The notes under the pieces are model-generated. The model was not told where the DNA came from. It saw only the letters and a list, made by a program, of their open reading frames with translations, and made no database searches. From positions 17,230,077 to 17,294,076 of the forward strand of contig OX335646.2 in NCBI GenBank assembly GCA_946894095.1: DNA of 64,000 nt, given 5' to 3'. Below, in pieces: positions 55,605 to 64,000 of the stretch. Within the stretch, counting starts at the first letter, position 1, and each line of letters starts with the position of its first letter. The position numbers were made by a program, and so were the translations under genes. The DNA comes from Incurvaria masculella. Lineage: Eukaryota; Arthropoda; Insecta; Lepidoptera; Incurvariidae.

Positions 55605-56126
55605 ATTCCGGGAGGTCACGACATTTTTGGTCACGATAAGGTAAATGGCTGAATCTGGGTTCACATGTTACGAGATGAACCCTCTGATGCTAAATATGTC
55701 GGTCTGTCCGTGCCAAGTGGTTGCGTTATCTAGATTGACTATACAAAATAGATGCTGGTATGTACCTGCTGATGAATATACTGATTGTCTGGAAACATTG
55801 ATGCCTATTAATTATGCAACAATAACCAGTCGGTTTTTTATTAAATACTTAAATATACCTTAAGTTATATCTGTATCCTAAATCGCCTATAACTACAAAA
55901 TGCAACCAAATGTTTGTTCAGTTTTTATATTGGTAAGCAAGTATGTACTGATACTTTCATGCTTCCGTATTTGCATCCATTTACCTTATCATATATATTT
56001 TTTGTCACCATAACCAGTTTTTCAGGCGCACTATCTACGTAACGCAACCACTTGGAATAGGCAGACTGACACATTTAGCTTCAGAGGGTTGGTCTTTATC
56101 CCGTGATACCCGTTTCAGCCATTTAC
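55605..56126 (+). mobile_element. Long-TIR element family H, copy 2 (right end lost)
   Basis: ATTCCGGGAGGTCACGACAT, TGGCTGAATCTGGGTTCAC, CAAGTGGTTGCGTTATCTAG, then the inverted arm to TTTCAGCCATTTAC. The last about 35 bp of the right arm are missing. Confidence 0.85.
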
Positions 56127-56768
56127 TACAAAACCGAAACTAGCTTGCTAGACTTGCCCGCCAGCAGTGTACACAAAAGCGCTAATTTACAATGGTTTTC
56201 TGAATTCGTTTGCATCAAAATTTAAACTTTTTTATACACAAAAAATGCAGCATAATGACATGGAGATTTATTTCCACAAGTCGAAGATAAATCATTCGAG
56301 TGGACTGTTACAATCAACGCTACATAAAATCCAACACAAAAACCAATATCGGTGCCAGAAGACCAATTACGGTGTTTTGGTGTGGAAATACGTTTCTAAA
56401 ATAGTGCACTATCGGATTACTACGTTGCTAAATGCCAAAAAGTCCATCGCTACAAGGGGCAGCGATCGTTTGTATCGGCTTCATCCTGAGCGATAAGTAT
56501 GCAGGCGCGCCGGCATGTGACCGTCGAGACAGTAATGGCTGCGCGTATCGGTCACCGACTCGTCGGTCGTGTCGTCACCTGCGCACTTACATCTCGCCTC
56601 ACTCACTAGATATTTCGTTTTCATATCGGGTCTTGTCGCTGTTTACGAGATCGATATCGGGGATTGAATACATATAATTGGGAAAAATACTATCGGACGG
56701 TGGCTAATCATAGTAACTCGCCATGTCTCGGACCCGTCTAGATTTGAAAATTTCTTAATTCAAAATTT
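56127..56768. other. Unassigned, no gene seen
   Basis: A 109-codon frame (56167-56496) and an 81-codon frame (56432-56677) overlap here. No recognisable domain. Confidence 0.3.
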
Positions 56769-57032
56769 AGGTACAAATGTATTTAATTATAAAACGGACT
56801 GGTCATTGTTGTATAATTAATTAGTATCAATATGTCCAGACAATCAGTTATATTCATTAGCGGGTAGATATCAACATATATTTTGCATAGCCAATCTAGC
56901 TAACGCAACCACTTGGAGCAGGCAGACCGACATATTTAGCAGCAACGGGTCGGTCTCTAACCCGTGAACCCAGCCCTTCAGCCATTTATTTACCTTATCG
57001 TGACCAAAAAATGTCGTGACCTTCCGGAATAT
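56769..57032 (-). mobile_element. Long-TIR element family H, half copy
   Basis: AGGTACAAATGTATTTAATT to TGTCGTGACCTTCCGGAATA, equivalent to one arm and half the centre of 40605-41165. Truncated at its left. Confidence 0.8.
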
Positions 57033-57697
57033 TATACTAGGTCGGTGCTAGACTGAATGGAGTCCGCTTCTAACTGAATGCGGCACGCCTGTGTTTTGCT
57101 CGCATGTGTAAGATACCATTTTGCTTTTGCATATGAAAAAATATATATACGGAGAATAAGAGGACATAGAAAACATTATTAATCACCCAAAGTTATGATG
57201 CCATTGTTTTTCCATACGGCAACGTCGTCGCGAGTAACGGCCATATGACACTTCTTTCTTTTTTCTTCTTTGATGTAAACCCTATCTTATTCAATTTCAC
57301 AAAGAAAAAGACAAGCGACGAAGGAGATAAGTAACGGTGATATCGTTTCGGCCGTAAAGTAATACGGAATGACTGGAGGACTGAAGCTCTGCCTCTGTGA
57401 CAGCAAAAGTGTCGGTCGGAAACGTTTTCCCGTTTAGCTGCTATCCGCCGAATGCGCGGTAAGGAACATAGTTGCGGAATAATCCAGCTAAGAATCTATG
57501 ATTTACCAAAAACTTCCTAATGATTTTTTCATGAGTCAAAAGACTCCAAAATATTTTTAGAATACATATAATGGTTTATAGATGCGAGGTAGTGACGATT
57601 CTTTCTGCGATACCTATTAACTAATACTTATGCATTGTAGGATATTAATTATTATGTTTTAGTCACACTTCTAAGAATAAGCTCCACAATCTCTATT
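57033..57697. other. Unassigned, no gene seen
   Basis: Unique-looking sequence between two family H copies. Confidence 0.3.
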
Positions 57698-57698
57698 T

Positions 57699-58259
57699 AT
57701 TCCGGGAGGTCACGACATTTTTGGTCACGATAAGGTAAATGGCTGAATCTGGGTTTACATGTTAGAGATCAACCCTCCTATGCTAAATATGTCGGTCTGC
57801 CCGTCCCAAGTGGTTGCGTTTTCTAGATTGGCTATATAAAATAGATGCTAGTATGTACCTGCTGATGAATATACTGATTATCTGGAAACATTGATACTTA
57901 TTAATTATGCAACAATAACCAGACGGTTACTTAATTTAATACTTAAATATACCTAAAGTTATATATGTAACCTAAATCGACTATAACTACTAAATGCAAC
58001 CAAAGATTTGTTCAGTTTTTGTATTGCTAAGCAAGTATGTATTGATACTTTCATGATTCGTCATTTGCATCCATTTACCTTATAATATATATTTTTTGTC
58101 ACCATAACTACTTTTTCAGGCGCCTTATCTATGTAACGCAACCACTTATGGAACAGGCAGACTGACACATTTAGCTTCAGAGGGTTGTACTTTATCCCGT
58201 GAACCCAGTTTCAGCCATTTACGTTATCGTTAACATTTTTGTCGCGACCTCCTAGTCTA
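57699..58259 (+). mobile_element. Long-TIR element family H, copy 3 (complete)
   Basis: About 560 bp from ATTCCGGGAGGTCACGACAT to GTCGCGACCTCCTAGTCTA, colinear with 55605 and with the reverse of 40605. The two ends differ slightly outside the shared GGAGGTC core. Confidence 0.88.
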
Positions 58260-59064
58260 ATTCGATTGATGGTGGTCGCATGACATTTTAAGAGCAGACA
58301 GGCGGGTCCACACCTGCCAATCACACCTTGAACCATTAAATACTAAAGTAAAATTTAGCGCAAATTTTACTATCATCGATAGTTTTTGTTCGTCGGTTAA
58401 TGGGACACGTGATTTATGAGCTTCAATAAATTTTCGCTAACGATGAAAGCAGCCGTGAATATTGAGAGCGGTAACTAGGTTCCGGTGATGCTTCAAAATG
58501 CTGTATGCAAAATCGTATTTCGTCAAAATGTTCTGCATTATTACAGTTTAATAGGCTATAGAAAGAGATTATTTATGAAAATTATTTCTTATGTTTTAAA
58601 ATAAAAATAATAAATATTACAATAAATAAAAAAATATATGTATAGAAACAAAGTAAATGCTTCCAATTTTATTGGTACAGGACGCGCTAATAGCTCTGGT
58701 TTACAAGAATGGTGGGATCGGATTTTAGTTTAATAAACGTATGTACTTGATACAACACGAATATACTTTACTAAGAAGAATTGATTTTATTTTATTTTTG
58801 ATTTCATTAAGAGGCGAATTAACAACAATTACAGCACAAGTAATGTTCTAAGATAAGAAACATACTTTTTAACTATTATTTACATATATTTTTAAATACT
58901 TGTCAGTTAATTCATTAATCATTCTAGACATAAAATACGTCAGTCAATTCAATATGTGCTAGAGCGGGCAGTGCATTTACCGATTATCACTTTGGTTTAT
59001 TTCTAAGTGTGTATTTCATAATTGTGGACGAAAACAATATTTATTGTAAACCCGTGAAGTTTCT
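58260..59064. other. Unassigned, no gene seen
   Basis: AT-rich, no shared repeat recognised. Confidence 0.3.
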
Positions 59065-59069
59065 TAAGG

Positions 59070-59150
59070 GGTTCTTCTTTACTGGGTTGATCTTTGTAAC
59101 GTAACTTAGTGTAGTTTGACAACAAAAAGTTTAAATAAATGAAATGAGAA
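59070..59150 (-). repeat. Host repeat R, copy C (uninterrupted)
   Basis: Minus strand: TTTCATTTATTTAAACTTTT, TGTCAAACTACACTAAG, TTACGTTACAAAGATC, CCCAGTAAAGAAGAACC. One CTAAG and no insertion, so it represents the empty site for the MITEs at 826 and 10667. Confidence 0.78.
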
Positions 59151-59900
59151 AAAAATATATTAAAAGTTGTACTGTATCAGAGTCATACATTTTGAGAGCA
59201 GTTCTTTTTCTGTCTTAACAGGTCTCTAAAATATAAAAAAAGAATGATACTAAATAGCTACATCTACGTCAAATCATTGTTATCAGATTTTTCGAGTCGA
59301 AAAATATTTAATTTAATAAAATCAAGTAGAAACTGATATAATATCGGTATACCCGTATATACCAACCCTTTTTAACGATGCATTATTTGTTATTGGCTAT
59401 TGTGTATTTATCCATAGCCAAAATCTGATCAAGCTTGTGGCATGCGTATTTGAAGTGCATTTGAAGATCATTTTATTTTCTCTTATTGATTATTATATCG
59501 TCAAAAGTTTACAATAATTGGAAAATATCCGAGTCAACATATTTATGTTCCTGTGTTTGGATAATACTCTCTGTTCTCAATATTCAGTACTTAAGGGGAC
59601 TCTCAGCCGCAATAGCTTTCAGTTAGGCTGTATTTATATCGGCTAGTTGAGAAGGGCATTTGTATTCTGCCCTAGTTGTTGAGAACAGAGCTGGGCGGGC
59701 GGGCGAGCTGGGCCGCTAGTGAGTAGTACGGTGGGCGGAAAACACTCAAATAGAAAGATTTGTTTTTCAATAAATGTAACGTCATGGTTAGAAGGTTGTG
59801 ATTCTGACACGCCTATTTCGTAGTTTAACACCCTGGCTTGTCTTGGCGGTCTGTAGATGTAGATATATTTGAACAGTATACTCGAATTGTATTAAAACAT
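59151..59900. other. Unassigned, no gene seen
   Basis: AT-rich. 59690-59740 has GGGCGGGCGGGCGAGCTGGG, a short GC-rich patch. Confidence 0.3.
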
Positions 59901-60272
59901 ACTGACATGGATGGCTAATACAACACAACTATCGTTATGATATCAGCCTAATATACTACATTCCCGAAGGAATTAGGTGCCATGCCAGGACCTTCCCTTT
60001 ATGAGCACGGCTACTTTGAGCTGAATGGAAAACACGGTCAATATTCATTGCCGCTTCGACCATATTTTCATCCAATGCGATCGTACCAACCCGGGCGGGC
60101 TTAAGCCCTATCACCTAGAAGAGAAAGGGGACCTACAGATTAACATGGGTTCCGAACCATCACATCCGAAACGCACTTATCCAACTCAGAGTGAGAAGAA
60201 AGTGCTGCATACGAGGATTTTGAACCAATACCTCTGGTACCAGTACCCGTGCCACTAGGCTACGAGCCGCTC
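59901..60272 (-). mobile_element. SINE with tRNA-derived head (minus, full length)
   Basis: Tail CTGACATGGATGGCTAATAC, TTCCCGAAGGAATTAGGTGC, CATTGCCGCTTCGACC, AACCCGGGCGGGCTTAAGCC; linker CAACTCAGAGTGAG; B-box complement TTTTGAACC; A-box complement GTGCCACTAGGC. Confidence 0.9.
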
Positions 60273-60865
60273 AAAACTTGACCATGATTTTCTGACCGAC
60301 CCGTCTCTAGGGGTTGGTCAGAATTTAATACAGGAATTTTATTCATAATTTATTATTGAGGTTGCTCTCTTCTCTTAATGTTTTTTTAGGCAATAACATT
60401 TAAAGGAATAATATTATATTTATTTACAAGAATAATCATGTATTTTTATTTGGACTCTCGGCGAAGTTTCTTGTCCGTGATTATCGAACCGTCTTAAAAA
60501 ATGACGAATTCAAGACGTGTACATCTAATGAAGGAATATTAAGGAAAATACGCAGCAGACGACGACTTGTCAACGTGGCGGATGCCTCCTTGACAACGGG
60601 CTGAACGAACAGCTCGAAACGTCGGAGAATGTCTCCTCCTGCCGCGTGAAAAGCCGTAACATTTTTCAAACATGCTTAACGAATCTCAAAAAAAATATAT
60701 TATGAAATATTATTTAAGTAGCTTACTACCACACCACACGTTATGTACCGCATTTTGATCACCACCAGGTAAGTTTAGGTTCACAGGAGGTCGATTCTCG
60801 CTGGTTCCAATATTGCGCACTTCACAGGATCACTTCGAGAATTACGTAAGCTTTGTCGAGTGAAA
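60273..60865. other. Unassigned; CGAAACGTCGG motif
   Basis: 60530-60660 has AACAGCTCGAAACGTCGGAG, related to the CCGACGTTTCG motif at 24797. Possible retroelement end fragment. Confidence 0.35.
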
Positions 60866-60990
60866 TGGTGGCGCGTGTCGGTGGGGCGGCTGCCACCGTG
60901 TGTTTAGACGGGCGATGGTGGCGCGCTGGCGGTGGCGGTGGTGGCGTGGTGGCGGTGGGCGGGCGCGCAAGCTCGCGTGGCGCTGCAGCG
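60866..60990. other. GC-rich CpG-dense island
   Basis: GGCGGTGGCGGTGGTGGCGT and GGTGGCGGTGGGCGGGCGCG. Frames on both strands stay open (80 and 66 codons) because of the composition. Confidence 0.3.
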
Positions 60991-61150
60991 GTCACGCACC
61001 AGTCGGCCGTGACCCAGGCCATGCTCTGTGACGCTTCCTACATCAATGTCGATGGGCGAGCGATGTCGCTCGTCACATTAGCGCGGCACTGCTAACGATT
61101 ATCAATTTCTTGATTAGCTGAAGTTCGTTAACGATATACAGTCTAGTTGA

Positions 61151-61354
61151 GGGGACGCATCATAAAGTCCAAAAAGCACAAGGTCCAAAACCCATACCGT
61201 CCAAAACACTAATGAATACGGAACTTTTTCAATTAGGTTAGGTTAGGTTAGGTTAGATTATAATATTTGCATTTATAAATATATGCAAAGATACATACTT
61301 TTGGATGTTCTGGGTTTTGGACCTAATGCTTTTTGGACTTTATGAAGGCGACCC
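61151..61354 (+). mobile_element. Palindromic MITE with 8-bp target duplication, copy 3 (TTAGG-bearing)
   Basis: 204 bp from GGGGACGCATCATAAAGTCC to GGACTTTATGAAGGCGACCC with inner arms AAGGTCCAAAACCCATACCG and CTGGGTTTTGGACC. A perfect 8-bp duplication CTAGTTGA lies at 61143-61150 and 61355-61362. The centre has nearly five TTAGG units (61233-61256). Confidence 0.92.
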
Positions 61355-61362
61355 CTAGTTGA

Positions 61363-62648
61363 TTGCTCCTAATTTTAACTAACTTCTTTTTTGGTAAACC
61401 TCTCTTCTAAGTCCAAATATTACAGAATTCGCCAAGATTAATTTGATTATGTTTTATCTCATGAGAACACTTTTAATACAATGATTTTAATTTTAATTAT
61501 ATTTTAGGCGGAAAAATATGTCCTACACATTTTATCACTTTAAAATCTTCCATCTAACGTTATTATAAAATGATAAATATAATATTAAATAAATTAAGAT
61601 ATCTTAAACTGATATGTATCTTTAAAATCATAATCCTCTTGCTTGAGATGAGAGTATTCAAAATTTTACAGTAAAAATGAAAAATAAATACATGTATCGA
61701 CATCAGAACATGCACGGAATAGCTATGAATGCATCTAACTTGGAAGAACGTTTATTCTAAATTGTTATCTAGTAGTGAAATGATTTCCAATTTATGCAAT
61801 CATTTCTAATAAAGATTGAGATAACCTAAAACTATTTCCGATTTTGGGTACAGTTTGTTGTAAAAAGAAAATATCTTGCTTCGTCGTTAAAAATGGGTAA
61901 AATAACGATTGGTCTGACACAGATTTACCTGGAGCCGTCCTCGAACCTGCGACCTTTTCTTTTCTATTAAAAAAGTACTGATTGGTTCGTGCAAGAGACA
62001 AAAGATGAATGGCGCGTTGAGTTGACGGCGAGGGCTTCACCTGGGTGAGACGACGACCCTGGGGACGAGTGGGTGGCACTTGGCTTCAGGGTCGTTCTAA
62101 CCCCGTACGATAAATAAAGTAATCACGACGCTTTCCTGTCATCTTCGTAATTAAGAAAATTCTTTTTCTATCTATACATCTATCGTTCGCAATATTTTGT
62201 CAAGGCTCAAAAGTTTTTCCTGCAGTCAAGGTATCTTGGGAGAACGAATTCCAAAGACATAACATATCGTTCAATGCCGGGTTTCTGGGAACGGTGTACT
62301 TCACGAATTTATTCATGAAGGGCCGATAAGTCTAAAAGTTTCATTAAAATAATCAATCAATATCAAACAATGAAAATGACTTCACGATTACGAATGTCTA
62401 AAGAAACAAAGTAATAGTCAATACACAAGACTTTAAATATTGTAATATACGCACATATTGGAATTTTGTTTAATGAACTAAGTATTTGGAGGGCCCTCGT
62501 ATACAGTAATTTCATTCCTCTTATAGGTAAGCCAAATCTATACACCTAATAGTTAGAGACTAAATATGAAAAATACTGGACATTTTATACAAAAAAACAC
62601 ATAGAGGTCCAGCATTATTGAAGCAAAGCTGATTTGGAAACTCTCATT
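61363..62648. other. Unassigned, no gene seen
   Basis: AT-rich. The 95-codon minus frame 61792-62079 is in less AT-rich sequence but has no recognised domain. Confidence 0.3.
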
Positions 62649-62652
62649 TTAA

Positions 62653-63124
62653 GGCGCTAGGACTAGCCAACTACTCGCGCCATACAAATGCACTTTTTAA
62701 CAAATGTAATAATATGTAGTGAAACGCTTCAGCAAATCCAAATAGAACTCCAGACTGATAATGGATTGTTAATATTTTTTTATTCCATCATTTATTTAAA
62801 TAATAATAAAAATAAAAAAAGTTGATTTTTCTCATTAGAAATCTGAAAGTCATTCCATTTCTAGATATAAGCAAAAACAGCATATATGCATAAACAAAAA
62901 ATTCCATTTGCTTTTAGATTTCTACATTTAGTCAAAAAAGTTCGGAAATGGACACCGTTTCCGCAATGTATTTTGTATAGAAAAAGGAAACATACATTAA
63001 CGAAAATCATTCGATTCCTAGACAAGGAATCATATACTGTAAGGATGACACTTATAATCGTCAGACTTAGTTAGTTTACTTGGGGTGCCTCGTCTAACTT
63101 TGCGATTTGGCTAGTACCAGGCCC
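62653..63124 (+). mobile_element. TTAA-flanked MITE family A, copy 2
   Basis: 472 bp between TTAA at 62649-62652 and 63125-63128, same ends as 1360-1814. It contains TAATATGTAGTGAAACG near 62706, absent from copy 1, and the same 62-codon frame (62886-63074). Confidence 0.88.
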
Positions 63125-63128
63125 TTAA

Positions 63129-63645
63129 TTTAATTGATTTATTTCCTAATCGATGCCATAAAGAACAATTTAACTTACAGTTAAATGAATGGTCTTTTGT
63201 ATCGCTTTGAAAGATATTCTAACAAAAAGTTTCGTGACAGCTGCACGCATGTACCTACATACATAGTCCCCAATTGAACAAAGTATAGGGTAGAGCAGCG
63301 TATCATACGCACACGCATACAATTGAATACGCTGACTGAAGGAGATGATAGAGCAGCTCACATTTGAAGGGGGTAGATATGTACTACCTACATACAGTCC
63401 TGACATATAAGGAGATATTGAGATTTTGGTAATCTGAACGAGTCATACCCATCACCAGATACATATATTGTACTCCTCAAACTAAAACTCTTTACTGGCT
63501 CATATTACTGACAGATACGAGTTTTAATATTCTGTGCGTTTGAAGGTAATCTAATTTATAGCAAGTATGCGTTGCAAATGGCACTAGGTCTGCTTGCCTT
63601 CCTAGTCATAAACCTGCTGGTTCATTAAAATTACATTATCTTTTT
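63129..63645. other. Unassigned, no gene seen
   Basis: AT-rich, no shared repeat recognised. Confidence 0.3.
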
Positions 63646-63920
63646 TATGTAACTGTACACGGATGGATAATACTAAAAACACTGTCGTGATATTAGTCCA
63701 ACGCACCACATAGGAACTGGGTGTCATGTCAGGACCTTCCTTGTCTTGCACGGCAACTTGAACTGGATGAAAAACACGGACTATTTTCATTGCCGCTTCG
63801 ACCTTCTGTTGTTCAATGCGATGGTACCAACCCGGGCAGGTTAACTCTGATACGTAGTAAGCTGGAGGGGGTTTTACGTGGAATCCGAATTACGAACGAC
63901 AATCAGTCGCTTCTTAGGAC
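63646..63920 (-). mobile_element. SINE with third head type (minus, diverged)
   Basis: Tail GTAACTGTACACGGATGG, GTCATGTCAGGACCTTCC, CATTGCCGCTTCGACC, ACCAACCCGGGCAGG. Beyond TTTACGTGGAATCCGAAT the head has CAGTCGCTTCTTAGGAC, similar to the head of 54595-54867. Confidence 0.72.
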
Positions 63921-64000
63921 ATGCAAGGGAAAAAATGTTATACGTCTTGTTGTATTTGTATACACATTTTTAGAGGCATATACCACGGATATTGAATTTA

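Noticed and set aside
61233..61256. True telomere from TTAGG units
   Set aside because: Only about five units, placed in the centre of a MITE with 8-bp target duplication.

Overview
The window looks like gene-poor, AT-rich nuclear DNA of an insect, most probably a moth or butterfly (Lepidoptera). The main reason is an interspersed element seen 11 times here: GGTTCCGTACCC at one end, an inner run of CGTC/CCGT repeats, and CTTGGCCGG at the other end. From memory this element is very common in lepidopteran genomes. Insect telomere-type TTAGG units, LINE remnants and tRNA-headed SINEs fit the same picture. No bacterial-type operon, CRISPR array, or true rRNA or tRNA gene was found.

Only two protein-coding features are convincing. 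One is a complete mariner transposon (7494-8776) whose 341-residue transposase keeps an intact DD34D triad. The other is a short first coding exon on the minus strand (53090-53153). It has a good insect start context and a clean splice donor, with GATA motifs and a CACGTG E-box upstream. If it is real, much of the DNA to its left may be the first intron of that gene. I cannot name the gene and found no downstream exon.

Most of the rest is a palimpsest of non-autonomous elements. 1-5 kb holds a CGTC element, a CTAA-flanked MITE, a 455-bp TTAA-flanked MITE (second copy at 62.7 kb), a 5S-rRNA-headed SINE, and two TTAA MITEs that share one TTAA. 7-19 kb holds the mariner, SINEs, another CTAA MITE in the same host repeat as the first, an inverted pair of CGTC elements, and a LINE remnant split by a 1.2-kb inverted-repeat element. 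21-30 kb holds SINEs, an 8-bp-TSD MITE and a long-TIR MITE. 34-43 kb holds CGTC elements, an 18-bp GC-rich minisatellite, and a tandem array of about 165-bp units, two of which each carry a different transposon. 44-64 kb holds SINE tails, more MITEs, a cluster of three long-TIR elements (55.6-58.3 kb), and the second copy of the 455-bp MITE.

The most informative structures are (i) one SINE tail joined to three kinds of head (5S-derived, tRNA-derived and a third), (ii) two unrelated MITEs at the same CTAA of homologous host repeats with empty-site paralogues at 26 and 59 kb, (iii) three copies of a TTAGG-bearing palindromic MITE with 8-bp target duplications, and (iv) natural empty-site comparisons that give the ends of the CGTC element. 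All homology statements come from reading this window. No database search was run.
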